A DNA stretch of 64,000 nucleotides from assembly GCA_934777435.1 (NCBI GenBank), contig CAKVNK010000002.1:1-64000 (forward strand), in the 5' to 3' direction. Below are positions 1-8,663 of the stretch, piece by piece (within the stretch, counting starts at the first letter, position 1; each line of letters opens with the position of its first letter). The stretch comes from an uncultured Clostridia bacterium (GTDB lineage Bacteria; Bacillota; Clostridia; Christensenellales; UBA1242). A program made the translations under genes and the position numbers. The notes under the pieces are model-generated. The model was not told where the DNA came from and searched no databases. It saw only the letters and a program-made list of their open reading frames with translations.

Positions 1-111
1 AAAAAAGAACAATATGAATTTGATGGTGAAACAAAAGCAAGCAGATTTACAATCACAGTAAGAGCAAGTGTTCCAACCGAAAAGATAGAATTCTTTACAA
101 ATAATCCTTAA
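1..111 (+). CDS. 3' end of an unidentified protein gene (partial)
   Basis: An open frame runs in from the left edge and ends at a TAA at 109-111, giving 36 residues. The visible part is mixed charged and beta-prone (it ends EKIEFFTNNP) and shows no motif that I recognise. The 5' end lies outside the window, so the family cannot be decided here. The strong hairpin at 359-398 could end its transcript. Confidence 0.5.
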   Translation, partial: KKEQYEFDGETKASRFTITVRASVPTEKIEFFTNNP

Positions 112-358
112 TAATTATTACACTTTAATTTTGATAAATTTTAAAACTTTAAAAACAATAAAAAATGTAAATACTAGACATTGTAACTATGATAATATGA
201 AGACAACAGACTTGTAAACAAAACACAAAATTTTTGGTAGTTTAATAATGATAGTATTGCCAAGAATTCCATCAATGTTTTTCTTAACTGCTTATGTACT
301 ATATTCATATTGCTATAAAATGAAATTATCTTATTAATCACAATTTAAACATTTAAAA
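112..358. other. AT-rich intergenic stretch, nothing recognised
   Basis: This stretch has no open frame with a ribosome binding site and no RNA gene that I can recognise. It ends at the bidirectional terminator at 359-398. Confidence 0.5.
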
Positions 359-398
359 GGTGCTGTGAAGAAATTGCTCTTCACAGCACCTTTTATTT
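359..398. terminator. Strong intrinsic terminator, possibly bidirectional
   Basis: A perfect 12-bp stem (GGTGCTGTGAAG at 359-370 with its complement at 379-390) has an 8-nt loop and is followed by TTTTATTT. An A-run precedes it at 355-358, so it could also act leftward. Confidence 0.8.
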
Positions 399-546
399 CA
401 AAGAATACAAAAAACTATACAATACGATTAATGAATGAGCCTCTCACATTTTTTGTATCAAAGCAATACAATATATTTGCATTTGGGAGTTTTTACAGGG
501 GGGGGATACGGTTTTTATATATTTTTATGCTTTTAAACTTAAACAA

Positions 547-577
547 AAAAACATCGGCTAGTTGTACCGATGTTTTG
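547..577 (-). terminator. Terminator of tRNA-Arg
   Basis: ACATCGG at 551-557 pairs with CCGATGT at 567-573, and flanking A/T pairs lengthen the stem. On the minus strand a T-run follows directly downstream of the tRNA. Confidence 0.75.
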
Positions 578-652
578 GTGCGTCCAGAGGGATTCGAACC
601 CCCGACCTTTGGTTCCGTAGACCAACGCTCTATCCAGCTGAGCTATGAACGC
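576..652 (-). tRNA. tRNA-Arg (anticodon ACG)
   Basis: Read on the minus strand this folds as a full cloverleaf. The acceptor GCGTTCA pairs with TGGACGC (one G-T pair). The D-arm contains AGCTCAGCTGGATAGAGC. The anticodon stem TTGGT/ACCAA carries loop CTACGGA, which gives anticodon ACG, and the T-arm contains GGTTCGAATCC. The 3' CCA is encoded at 576-578. ACG is the usual Arg anticodon for CGN codons, with A34 normally edited to inosine. Confidence 0.95.
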
Positions 653-691
653 ATATAAATATCTGTTGCATTTTTAATTAAATGCTTGATT

Positions 692-720
692 ATTATATAA
701 CAAAAAAATAATTTTGGCAA
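692..720 (-). promoter_or_regulatory. Promoter of tRNA-Arg
   Basis: On the minus strand, TTGCCA (715-720) and TATAAT (692-697) are 17 bp apart. Transcription would start about 30 nt before the mature tRNA end. Confidence 0.65.
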
Positions 721-851
721 TAGTTTCAAAACAAATTTAAAAAATTTATTTACAAAACATTTGATTTTTATAAAAATTTTAGTTAAAATTTAATTTTTAC
801 CATTATTTTGCAACATTTTTGCAATTTTTTATAATAATTTTTATAAAATAT

Positions 852-880
852 TTGCATAATCTTTATTTTTGTTTTAAAAT
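852..880 (+). promoter_or_regulatory. Promoter of parA
   Basis: TTGCAT (852-857) and TAAAAT (875-880) are separated by 17 bp. The predicted start near 887 leaves a very short leader that contains the AGGAG site. Confidence 0.6.
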
Positions 881-896
881 ATGGTTAGGAGATTTT

Positions 897-1658
897 ATGG
901 GAAAAATTATTGCAGTAACAAATCAAAAAGGTGGCGTAGGTAAAACAACAACATGTGTTAACCTTGCTGCTTACGTTGCTGACACTGGCAAAAAAGTGCT
1001 TTTAATTGATATGGACCCTCAAGGTAACGCATGTGCAAGTCTTGGTGTTGAAATCGGTAAAGGCAAAAATTCTGTATATGAAGTGCTTTTGGGTGAAATT
1101 AATGTTAAAGATGCTATTTATCACTCTGTTGTAAAAACACTTGATGTTTTGCCGTCTACCGTTGATTTATCAGGTGCTGAAGTGGACCTTGTATACGTTG
1201 AAAATCGTGAAAAAGTTTTAAAAGAAGCTTTGGCCGAAATCAAATCAAACTATGATTATATCTTTATTGACTGTCCACCATCACTAGGTTTACTAACGGT
1301 AAACGCTTTAACTGCAACAGACTCAATAATTATTCCTATTCAGTGTGAATATTTTGCACTTGTCGGTTTGGGTCAGTTAATGAACACCGTGCGTCTTATA
1401 AAAATGCACTTAAACCCAAATATTGAAATTGAAGGCGTCTTATTAACCATGAAAGACAATCGTAGCAATTTAGTTTCTCAAGTTGCAGACGAAATCAGAA
1501 AATATTTTAACACAAAAGTTTACACAACCACTATTCCAAGAAATATAAGACTTGCTGAGAGCCCAAGCCATGGTATGCCTATTATGTTGTATGATGGTAA
1601 AAGCCGTGGGGCTTTGGCTTACAAATCTTTATGTGATGAATTCCTTGCTAAACAATAA
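897..1658 (+). CDS. parA: Chromosome-partitioning ATPase ParA (Soj)
   Basis: ParA/Soj is a deviant-Walker ATPase that binds DNA as an ATP dimer and moves or loads the ParB-parS complex; in spore formers it also regulates DnaA. The 253-residue protein has the deviant Walker A KGGVGKTT at residues 11-18, the switch-I region DMDPQGNA, and Walker B IFIDCPPSLG. The length equals that of B. subtilis Soj. I chose the ATG at 897 over upstream in-frame starts because AGGAG sits 5 nt before it. parB follows after an unusually long gap filled with parS sites and has its own ribosome binding site, so the two need not be strictly co-transcribed. Confidence 0.95.
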   Translation: MGKIIAVTNQKGGVGKTTTCVNLAAYVADTGKKVLLIDMDPQGNACASLGVEIGKGKNSVYEVLLGEINVKDAIYHSVVKTLDVLPSTVDLSGAEVDLVYVENREKVLKEALAEIKSNYDYIFIDCPPSLGLLTVNALTATDSIIIPIQCEYFALVGLGQLMNTVRLIKMHLNPNIEIEGVLLTMKDNRSNLVSQVADEIRKYFNTKVYTTTIPRNIRLAESPSHGMPIMLYDGKSRGALAYKSLCDEFLAKQ

Positions 1659-1808
1659 AAATTTAGTAAGATATATAATTATTGTTTAATTACTTACCTA
1701 CTTACTCTATCACTGTTGAATAATTAATTAAATCGTAAATTAAAGGCCAATCATTGTATAATGTAAACCATTTTTACAGACCTATTAATTATAATAATAC
1801 AACTTATC

Positions 1809-1840
1809 AAACACTGTTAATTTATTTAACGGTGTTTTTT
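1809..1840 (+). terminator. Probable terminator downstream of parA
   Basis: AAACACTGTTAA and TTAACGGTGTTT form a 12-bp stem with one G-T pair and a short A/T loop, followed by a T-run. It lies about 150 bp after the parA stop and would separate parA from parB. Confidence 0.7.
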
Positions 1841-1999
1841 TATTTGTAAAACAACCACAAAAGTATTTATTGCATTTAAAACCTTTATTTTAAATTTATT
1901 ACACAACTACTAACATAACTTATATAACCATACAATTCTATATTAAAAAATTATTACCCTCATCATCAATCTAATTAATGAATATATTTTATATACAAA

Positions 2000-2015
2000 T
2001 GTTCCACGTGGAACA
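2000..2015. promoter_or_regulatory. parS site 1
   Basis: TGTTCCACGTGGAACA is a perfect 16-bp palindrome close to the bacterial parS consensus (TGTTTCACGTGAAACA). It is the first of four sites between parA and parB. Confidence 0.9.
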
Positions 2016-2178
2016 ATCTTTTGTGTACAACCCTATTATCAGCATATTTTAGAACAATGCTGTAAAAAACATGATTAAATTAATATAAGTAACAATCAAA
2101 AATCAAATAAACTATTTATTGTTGTATTGTAAAGTTATTGAATGTATATGTTTATATATTTATCATTTATTTCTTAAA

Positions 2179-2194
2179 TGTTCCACGTGGAACA
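2179..2194. promoter_or_regulatory. parS site 2
   Basis: The sequence is identical to site 1 (TGTTCCACGTGGAACA) and lies 179 bp downstream of it. Confidence 0.9.
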
Positions 2195-2299
2195 TTTATT
2201 ATTAATAATATTAAATCATTATTATTAAATATAAAATAATTAATTTCTCAAATTAAATAAATTAAGTAACTATGAAAATCAAACTAATTTTTTTTAAAT

Positions 2300-2315
2300 T
2301 GTCCCACGTGGAACA
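2300..2315. promoter_or_regulatory. parS site 3 (one mismatch)
   Basis: TGTCCCACGTGGAACA differs from the other three copies at one position in the left arm. It is 121 bp from site 2. Confidence 0.8.
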
Positions 2316-2413
2316 ATTCTAATTTACATTTCAAAATAAATTGATTTATCTTAAAACAGCCACAATTCGTAAAATCGTATAATCACATAAAATAAAATAA
2401 TTTATGTAATAGA

Positions 2414-2429
2414 TGTTCCACGTGGAACA
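2414..2429. promoter_or_regulatory. parS site 4
   Basis: This is a perfect copy (TGTTCCACGTGGAACA) lying 114 bp from site 3 and about 65 bp upstream of the parB -10 region, so ParB bound here could affect its own transcription (inference). Confidence 0.88.
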
Positions 2430-2521
2430 TTAAAATATTATTTAATATAAAATTTGATAAAATATTTGACACGCATATCAATATTTGATAAAATTATAAT
2501 AGTTTCAGGGAGGAAATAATA

Positions 2522-3409
2522 ATGAAAATGGGGTTAGGACGTGGCCTAGATAGTTTATTAAAGGCTTACGATAATGAAGTGGAAGAAAAACAACCACAAC
2601 ACACTCAATCAGTATCAAATTACGAAATGCGACAAGGCGATGTGGAAAAAATTGATATAAATTTGGTTTATCCAAATCCAAATCAACCAAGAAAAACTTT
2701 TGATAAAGAAAGTTTGAACGAATTAGCCGAAAGTATTAGAATACATGGTTTAATTCAACCAATTATAGTAAATAAAATGGATGACGGCTATATGATTATA
2801 GCCGGCGAAAGAAGATTCCGTGCTTGTAAAATTTGCGGTTTAAATCAAATAGACGCAATAGTTAAAAACTATACAAATAAACAAATTAGTGAAATTTCTA
2901 TCATAGAAAATTTACAAAGAGAAGATTTAAACCCAGTTGAAGTGGCCAAAGGTATCAGAAAACTTATGGAAGAATACGGTTTAACACAAGAAAAGGTCGC
3001 AGAACGTCTTGGTAAACCAAGGTCTGCTATTGCGAACTCTGTGCGTATATTATCTTTGTACCCAGAAGTGTTAGATTTAGTAGAAAAAGGCAAGGTTTCA
3101 TTTGGTCATGCAAAAATACTTGTATCTATAGAGGATTATGCTACACAATTATTACTTGCTAAAAAAATTGCCAAAGACAAATTAACAGTAAGAGATTTGG
3201 AACACGAAGTTAATGCATTGCTTGGTGGAAAAAAGAAAAAGCCTATTAAAAAAGCAATAGGTGACGAATTACAAGAATTTGTTTCAGATATGCAACGTAA
3301 ACTTGGCACAAAAGTATCAGTAATTGGCAACGAAAAGAAAGGTAGAATCTATATCGATTATTATTCACAAGACGATTTAGATAGAATCTACGACACTTTC
3401 TTAAGATAA
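2522..3409 (+). CDS. parB: Chromosome-partitioning CTPase ParB (Spo0J)
   Basis: ParB binds parS, slides along DNA as a CTP clamp and recruits SMC and ParA for origin segregation. The 295-residue protein opens with the GLGRGLDSLL N-terminal motif typical of ParB, which contacts ParA. It carries the nucleotide-binding motif AGERRFRA and the ENLQREDLNP motif. A helix-turn-helix follows (EKVAERLGKPRSAIANSVR), then a C-terminal dimerisation domain. GGGAGG ends 8 nt before the ATG. The gene has its own TATAAT at 2495-2500. Four parS sites lie immediately upstream. Confidence 0.95.
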   Translation: MKMGLGRGLDSLLKAYDNEVEEKQPQHTQSVSNYEMRQGDVEKIDINLVYPNPNQPRKTFDKESLNELAESIRIHGLIQPIIVNKMDDGYMIIAGERRFRACKICGLNQIDAIVKNYTNKQISEISIIENLQREDLNPVEVAKGIRKLMEEYGLTQEKVAERLGKPRSAIANSVRILSLYPEVLDLVEKGKVSFGHAKILVSIEDYATQLLLAKKIAKDKLTVRDLEHEVNALLGGKKKKPIKKAIGDELQEFVSDMQRKLGTKVSVIGNEKKGRIYIDYYSQDDLDRIYDTFLR

Positions 3410-3434
3410 ATATAAATAACAAACATTCAAATAT

Positions 3435-3475
3435 AAACAAAGCAGTATGATAGCATATTGCTTTGTTTTTTTATT
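3435..3475 (+). terminator. parB terminator
   Basis: AAACAAAGCAGTA pairs with TATTGCTTTGTTT (3456-3468, one wobble) and is followed by a T-run. Confidence 0.85.
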
Positions 3476-3507
3476 AAAACACAATATCAATCATTGTTAA
3501 AATTATA

Positions 3508-3536
3508 TTGAAAATTTTGCATGAATATGGTACAAT
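3508..3536 (+). promoter_or_regulatory. Promoter of mnmE, positioned for a leaderless transcript
   Basis: TTGAAA (3508-3513) and TACAAT (3531-3536) are 17 bp apart with an extended TGG before the -10. The -10 ends 7 nt before the ATG at 3544, so transcription should start at or next to the start codon. Confidence 0.75.
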
Positions 3537-3543
3537 ATAAAGT

Positions 3544-4839
3544 ATGAAAACAATAGTGGCTTTAGCAACCCCAGCGGGTAATAGTGGTGTTGCTGTAATA
3601 AGAATTAGTGGTGAAAATTCTAAAACGATTCTTCAAAAAATGATTAAAGAAAATTTAGATTTTAAGCCAAGATATATGTATCTTAAAAATATTTATTGCA
3701 AGGACATAGTTGATAATGCACTTGTGGTTTATTTTTCTGCACCCAACAGTTTTACTGGTGAAGATGTGGCAGAAATTCACTCACACGGCGGATATTACTT
3801 GGCGCAGAAAATAATTGAACAATGTATTGAGTATGGCGCAGAAATGGCAACACCTGGTGAGTTTAGCAAACGCGCATTTATCAATGGTAAATTAAGCATT
3901 GACCAAGCAGAAGGCATAATGGATATAATTAATGCAGAAAGCGAAATGCAAGCAAAGCAAGCAAGTAATTTGATGGCCGGTTCATTAAAAGATAAAATTG
4001 AAGAATACCAAACCGTTTTAACCGATGTATTGGCGGAATTGGAAGCAAAAATAGATTATCCAGAATATGAATATTCACAAGAAGAATCTGATAATTTAAT
4101 TTTACGTATAGAAAATTTAATTAAAAACTTAAAATCTCTTGCAAAAACAAGTAAAAATGGCTTAAAAATCAAAAATGGTGTTAATGTTGCCATTGTTGGA
4201 GCACCAAATGTGGGTAAATCAAGTATATTAAACGCTTTGACAAGTTCACAAAAAGCGATTGTTACAAACATTGCAGGCACAACAAGAGATGTTGTTGAGG
4301 CTGAATATGAATTCAATGGTATAATTTTTAGACTGTTTGATACAGCAGGCATACATGAAAGTGATGATGTTGTTGAAAACATTGGTATAAACAGAGCAAA
4401 ACAAGCACTTAACAATGCTGATATAGTTTTACTGGTGAGTGATAAAGATAACATTAATACTATTGTTACAGATAAACCACATATTTCAATTTTTAACAAA
4501 AGTGATTTATTTATACCAAAAGATAAGGAAAATTACCTTTGCGTTAGTGCTGAAACTGGTGACAATATTGCAACTCTGAAACAAGAAATCTTCAACAAGT
4601 CAATAGGTACAAAAACACTAGATAATGGGCTGTGTCTTACAAACGTCCGCCATATAGAGTGTATAAATAAAACCTTGGAATTGCTTGAAAATGTTATAAA
4701 AGTATTCAGTTTTGCAACAATGGATATTTTAAGTGCAGAAATTAAGCAGGCATGGTTAACCTTAGGAGAAATCAGTGGCACAACCAGCAATGAAGCAATT
4801 ATTGATAAAATATTTAGTAAATTTTGCTTGGGAAAATAA
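3544..4839 (+). CDS. mnmE: tRNA modification GTPase MnmE
   Basis: MnmE works with MnmG to install the 5-(carboxymethyl)aminomethyl group on the wobble uridine of certain tRNAs, using a tetrahydrofolate one-carbon unit and GTP hydrolysis. The 431-residue protein has the N-terminal folate-binding domain, a helical domain, and an inserted G domain with GAPNVGKSS near residue 219, the TTRD switch, DTAGIH and NKSD. It ends in FCLGK, which carries the family's C-terminal cysteine. It is slightly shorter than the usual 450-460. No Shine-Dalgarno is visible before the ATG, and the promoter abuts the start. mnmG lies downstream but is separated by a gene on the other strand. Confidence 0.96.
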   Translation: MKTIVALATPAGNSGVAVIRISGENSKTILQKMIKENLDFKPRYMYLKNIYCKDIVDNALVVYFSAPNSFTGEDVAEIHSHGGYYLAQKIIEQCIEYGAEMATPGEFSKRAFINGKLSIDQAEGIMDIINAESEMQAKQASNLMAGSLKDKIEEYQTVLTDVLAELEAKIDYPEYEYSQEESDNLILRIENLIKNLKSLAKTSKNGLKIKNGVNVAIVGAPNVGKSSILNALTSSQKAIVTNIAGTTRDVVEAEYEFNGIIFRLFDTAGIHESDDVVENIGINRAKQALNNADIVLLVSDKDNINTIVTDKPHISIFNKSDLFIPKDKENYLCVSAETGDNIATLKQEIFNKSIGTKTLDNGLCLTNVRHIECINKTLELLENVIKVFSFATMDILSAEIKQAWLTLGEISGTTSNEAIIDKIFSKFCLGK

Positions 4840-4907
4840 GTAATAACCTATATCAGTATCACTTAAATAAAATCAAAATTCAGATATATAACAAAAATTT
4901 TAAAAAC

Positions 4908-4936
4908 AAAAAAAGCACCAGAGAAGGTGTTTTTTT
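4908..4936. terminator. Shared bidirectional terminator between mnmE and the convergent membrane gene
   Basis: AAAAGCACC and GGTGTTTTT (one G-T pair) surround the loop AGAGAA. An A-run lies on the left and a T-run on the right, so both strands read as intrinsic terminators. Confidence 0.8.
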
Positions 4937-4969
4937 CTTAATAGTAAAATACATTTTATTATATTAATA

Positions 4970-5770
4970 TTATATGCTTGAAGTTAAATCGTTGTCTTCT
5001 GTATGTTCAGTTTTATTTGACTGAGTTTTTCCTGATTTTTTACTATTAGATTTTACTTCAGTTTTAACATCAATATTTGATACACGTTCAGATATTATTG
5101 AAGAACCTGCATTTTTTTCTGCAAGAGCTTTCTTTACAACTTCATAGTTGATTTTTCTAACAGGGTTACCATCTTCAATTTCATATTTATATGCATTTGG
5201 AAGGTTTTCTAAATCAACACCTAAATCAGCGTATACTTTTTCAACAGAATCATCTATGATTTCTTGTTCAAAAGTCCTTGTGTTTTTATAACTATATCCA
5301 TAAACATTTTCATTTTCTGCTAAAGATTTTCTGTCATCAATTCTATTTTTTACTTCTTTATATTCTTCTGAATAAACTATCTCTAAAAGTTTTTTAGGTT
5401 TTATACCAATTTTTTTTGCAGCAATAAGAAATCTTAACTTTGTGGCTAAAAAGTCTATAAGTGCAACAGGAGCAGCATAACACACTGCGCAAATACCAGT
5501 CCAAAGAGCCAAAGTGCCCAAAATTGTCATAAATGATAAGCCTGGTGTGGTAAGTAATGTTATAAGCATACATAATATAGTTATTCCATAAGCTGCAGAA
5601 CCAATGATTGCATAATATTTAGTATTATCACTCATACCTTTATAAGAATACGCTGCACTTTCTACATCAATTTTAGTGTTTGCCTTTTCAAGTTTTCTTT
5701 CAAACTCTGCCTTTTCAAATTTATCTTTAAAAACATTTGGATATACTTTAGGTTCTTTTTCTTTTGCCAT
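4970..5770 (-). CDS. Hypothetical membrane protein with two hydrophobic segments and a long charged tail
   Basis: I do not recognise this 266-residue protein. A lysine/glutamate-rich N-terminus (about 55 residues) is followed by two or three hydrophobic stretches (about residues 52-115), then a charged helical region and a Ser/Lys/Glu-rich C-terminus ending LTSSI. The start is well supported: GGAGGGG lies 7 nt before the ATG and a strong promoter lies upstream at 5797-5825. It sits between mnmE and mnmG on the opposite strand, an unusual place, and shares the terminator at 4908-4936 with mnmE. An envelope role is possible but not shown. Confidence 0.75.
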   Translation of the reverse strand: MAKEKEPKVYPNVFKDKFEKAEFERKLEKANTKIDVESAAYSYKGMSDNTKYYAIIGSAAYGITILCMLITLLTTPGLSFMTILGTLALWTGICAVCYAAPVALIDFLATKLRFLIAAKKIGIKPKKLLEIVYSEEYKEVKNRIDDRKSLAENENVYGYSYKNTRTFEQEIIDDSVEKVYADLGVDLENLPNAYKYEIEDGNPVRKINYEVVKKALAEKNAGSSIISERVSNIDVKTEVKSNSKKSGKTQSNKTEHTEDNDLTSSI

Positions 5771-5796
5771 ATCAAAACCCCTCCATTTATATTAAA

Positions 5797-5825
5797 AATA
5801 TAGCACATCTGAACATAATTGTCAA
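5797..5825 (-). promoter_or_regulatory. Promoter of the membrane protein gene
   Basis: On the minus strand, TTGACA (5820-5825) and TATATT (5797-5802) are 17 bp apart with an extended TGC before the -10. It diverges from the mnmG promoter 75 bp away. Confidence 0.75.
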
Positions 5826-5899
5826 TAGTGTATTTTTTATTTATTAAATTAAAAAATAATTAAAATCACAATAAAACTGTCATAAAAGTTAAAATTTTA

Positions 5900-5927
5900 T
5901 TGAATTTTATTAAAATTATGCTATAAT
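5900..5927 (+). promoter_or_regulatory. Promoter of mnmG
   Basis: TTGAAT (5900-5905) and TATAAT (5922-5927) are 16 bp apart with an extended TGC before the -10. Confidence 0.7.
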
Positions 5928-5974
5928 ATTACGATTAAAAAATTAACAAAAACAAAAAAGAAGTTTGTGTAGAT

Positions 5975-7840
5975 ATGATTGAAAATTATATAGATCGTTA
6001 TGACGCTGTTGTTATTGGAAGTGGGCATGCCGGAAGTGAAGCATGCTTGGCTCTTTCTCGCCTTGGAAAAAAGACTTTGCTTACTACATTGAATTTAGAT
6101 AGTATCGCTTTTTTGGCATGCAATCCCAGTGTGGGCGGAACAGCAAAAGGACAGTTAGCAGGAGAAGTTGATGCTCTTGGTGGAGAAATGGGTAAAAATG
6201 CTGACAAAGCCATGTTACAGTTGCGTATGCTTAACTCTGGTAAAGGCCCCGCTGTTCAATCTTTACGTGCACAAGTGGATAAGGTTGTTTATCACACCGA
6301 AATGAAAAAAACTATCGAACACCAAAAGAATTTGGATATTTTACAGTGTGAAATTTCAGAAATTATTGTAGAAGACGGAAAGGTGGTTGGCGTTAAAAAC
6401 AGCATGGGTGAAACATTTAAATGTGATGCTGTTGTGGTTGCAACTGGGGTATATTTAAACAGTAGAATAATTATTGGTGATTTCACAAAATATACTGGAC
6501 CTAATGGTTTTGAACCAAGCACTATGCTTACAAAATCACTTATAGATTTAGGCATTGAAATAAGGCGTTTCAAAACTGGAACACCTGCACGTGTTGATAA
6601 GAAAAGCATTGACTTTTCTAAATTTGAAATTCAGCCAGGTGATGAATTGGACGTAAGTTTTAGTTCTACTGGTAAGAGAGTTAAAAATAAATTACCATGT
6701 TATTTAGGTTATACATCTACAGCAATGCACGATTGCATACGAGCAAATATTGACCGTGCACCACTATATTCAGGCAAAATTCACGGCATTGGCCCTAGAT
6801 ATTGCCCTAGTATTGAAGATAAAATTATGCGTTTTGCTGATAAAGAACGTCACCAACTGTTTTTGGAACCTGAAAGTGCAAGCACTGATGAGATATATGT
6901 TCAAGGCATTTCAAGCAGTATGCCAAGTGATGTGCAAAGAAAAATGTATCGCCTTATCCCTGGTTTTGAAAACGTTAAAATTATGCGTTTTGCATATGCT
7001 ATTGAATATGATTGCATTAACGCAACTGAACTTAAAAACAATTTGGAAAGTAAAAAGATAAATGGGCTTTTCTTTGCCGGACAAATCAATGGCACAAGTG
7101 GATATGAGGAAGCAGCCGCACAAGGAATAATTGCAGGTATCAATGCTGAAAGATATATTGATAAGAAAGAACCTTTTGTGTTGGGTAGAGATCAAGCATA
7201 TATTGGTGTGTTGGTTGATGATTTGGTAACCAAAGACATTATTGAGCCTTACCGCATGATGACAAGCCGTGCAGAATATCGCTTAACTTTAAGGCAAGAC
7301 AACTGTGATATTCGTTTAACAGAAATAGGTCACAATTTGGGGCTTGTTGGTGCAAAACAATATAAAGTATTTACCAAAAAATTGAAACAAATTGAGCAAG
7401 CCAACAAAGAATTGACAACAATGTGCAACCCAGAAAAACTGCGTCATTTGTTTGAAAGTAAAAATGAAAATATGCCTAAATCTGGCCTTACATTGAAAGA
7501 TGTTATTAAGCGAAATAACATTGACATATTTGATGTTAAAAATGAATTTGGTTTGTTCAAAGATATACCTGACAATGTGTTAAGTTATGTTAACACTGAA
7601 ATTAAATATGAAGGGTATATTAAGCAAGAAAAAGAACTTATTTTAAAACAACAAAAAACAGAAAACCTTGCTTTGCCAAACATTGATTACAACCAAATTG
7701 GTGGCTTACGTTTGGAAGCAAGACAAAAATTAAATAAATTTAACCCAGCAACGCTTGGACAAGCAAAACGTATTGATGGTGTTAGCCCTGCTGATATTAA
7801 TGTGTTGTTGGTGTGGTTAAAACTTAAAAATTATATTTAA
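5975..7840 (+). CDS. mnmG: tRNA uridine-5-carboxymethylaminomethyl modification enzyme MnmG (GidA)
   Basis: MnmG is the FAD/NADH-dependent partner of MnmE in wobble-uridine modification. The 621-residue protein has the N-terminal dinucleotide-binding motif VIGSGHAGSEAC at about residue 13 and the family block CNPSVGGTAKGQLAGEVDALGG. It also has the RMLNSGKGPAVQSLRAQ segment and the second signature GQINGTSGYEEAAAQG. The C-terminal helical domain ends LKNYI. The length is close to the usual 620-630. It has its own promoter because mnmE is cut off by the convergent gene. The Shine-Dalgarno is weak (AAGAAG about 13 nt upstream). Confidence 0.96.
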   Translation: MIENYIDRYDAVVIGSGHAGSEACLALSRLGKKTLLTTLNLDSIAFLACNPSVGGTAKGQLAGEVDALGGEMGKNADKAMLQLRMLNSGKGPAVQSLRAQVDKVVYHTEMKKTIEHQKNLDILQCEISEIIVEDGKVVGVKNSMGETFKCDAVVVATGVYLNSRIIIGDFTKYTGPNGFEPSTMLTKSLIDLGIEIRRFKTGTPARVDKKSIDFSKFEIQPGDELDVSFSSTGKRVKNKLPCYLGYTSTAMHDCIRANIDRAPLYSGKIHGIGPRYCPSIEDKIMRFADKERHQLFLEPESASTDEIYVQGISSSMPSDVQRKMYRLIPGFENVKIMRFAYAIEYDCINATELKNNLESKKINGLFFAGQINGTSGYEEAAAQGIIAGINAERYIDKKEPFVLGRDQAYIGVLVDDLVTKDIIEPYRMMTSRAEYRLTLRQDNCDIRLTEIGHNLGLVGAKQYKVFTKKLKQIEQANKELTTMCNPEKLRHLFESKNENMPKSGLTLKDVIKRNNIDIFDVKNEFGLFKDIPDNVLSYVNTEIKYEGYIKQEKELILKQQKTENLALPNIDYNQIGGLRLEARQKLNKFNPATLGQAKRIDGVSPADINVLLVWLKLKNYI

Positions 7841-7869
7841 CAAAATTATATTTTTTATGAATTTTTATT

Positions 7870-7899
7870 TTGATTGATTAATTTAAAATTTTATATAAT
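7870..7899 (+). promoter_or_regulatory. Candidate promoter of rsmG
   Basis: TTGATT (7870-7875) and TATAAT (7894-7899) are 18 bp apart, about 85 bp before the rsmG start. Confidence 0.5.
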
Positions 7900-7985
7900 T
7901 GCATACAAAATAAAAAAATCATAAAAAAACAATTTAAGAATTAATTAAAAATGCTTAAAATAGCAAATTATAGGTGTTTTATTAT

Positions 7986-8663
7986 ATGAATATTGAAAAA
8001 CAAGAAAAATTGATAAAAGACAATGAACATATTTTCAATTTATATTTTGAAAAACTTGTTTCATATAATGAAAAAGTTAACCTTACAGCGATCACTGAAA
8101 AAGACCAAGTGTTTAATAAACATTTTTTAGATAGTATATTGCCCGTTGATGTTATACCACAAAATTCAAGTATGGTAGATGTTGGCACTGGGGCAGGATT
8201 TCCTAGTTTACCACTTAAAATTGTTAGATCTGATATTAACCTTACAATGGTGGATAGTTTAAATAAGAGAATAAACTTTCTAAATGAACTGACTGCTGAA
8301 CTAAAAATTAATACAACCAACATACATGCACGTGCTGAAGATTTTGCTTTAAAAAATAGAGAGAAATTTGATGTGGCAGTTGCAAGGGCGGTTGCAAGGT
8401 TAAATACTTTGCTTGAGTATCTTTTACCACTTGTGAAAGTTGGTGGCGTAGTGTTGGCTTATAAAGGAAGCAGTGCTGACGAAGAAATTGAAGAAGCAAA
8501 AAATGCTATAACTGTTTTAGGTGGAAAGGTTAAACAAATTTTGCATTTTAATTTGCCAGATAGTCAAGGTGAAAGAAATATTATTGTTATTGAAAAAATA
8601 AAATCAACACCAAAGCAATATCCACGTGGAAAAAATTTACCAAAATTAAATCCTATAAAATAA
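7986..8663 (+). CDS. rsmG: 16S rRNA (guanine527-N7)-methyltransferase RsmG (GidB)
   Basis: RsmG methylates G527 of 16S rRNA using S-adenosylmethionine. The protein has the opening NLTAITEKDQVFNKHFLDS, the SAM-binding motif VDVGTGAGFPSLPLKI, the VDSLNKRINFL region and the conserved ARAVARL. I chose the ATG at 7986 (225 residues), which has GGTG 9 nt upstream, over an in-frame GTG at 7974. The C-terminus (PKQYPRGKNLPKLNPI) is typical of the family. A CACGTG core inside the gene at 8623-8628 resembles a weak parS. It sits in the conserved mnmG-rsmG order. Confidence 0.94.
   Translation: MNIEKQEKLIKDNEHIFNLYFEKLVSYNEKVNLTAITEKDQVFNKHFLDSILPVDVIPQNSSMVDVGTGAGFPSLPLKIVRSDINLTMVDSLNKRINFLNELTAELKINTTNIHARAEDFALKNREKFDVAVARAVARLNTLLEYLLPLVKVGGVVLAYKGSSADEEIEEAKNAITVLGGKVKQILHFNLPDSQGERNIIVIEKIKSTPKQYPRGKNLPKLNPIK

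Noticed and set aside
365..658. Open frame of 97 codons on the plus strand overlapping tRNA-Arg
   Set aside because: It covers a terminator and a tRNA on the opposite strand, has no ribosome binding site and no recognisable protein features.
6750..7061. Second open frame inside mnmG
   Set aside because: It is a shadow frame of the conserved mnmG coding sequence with no start signals.
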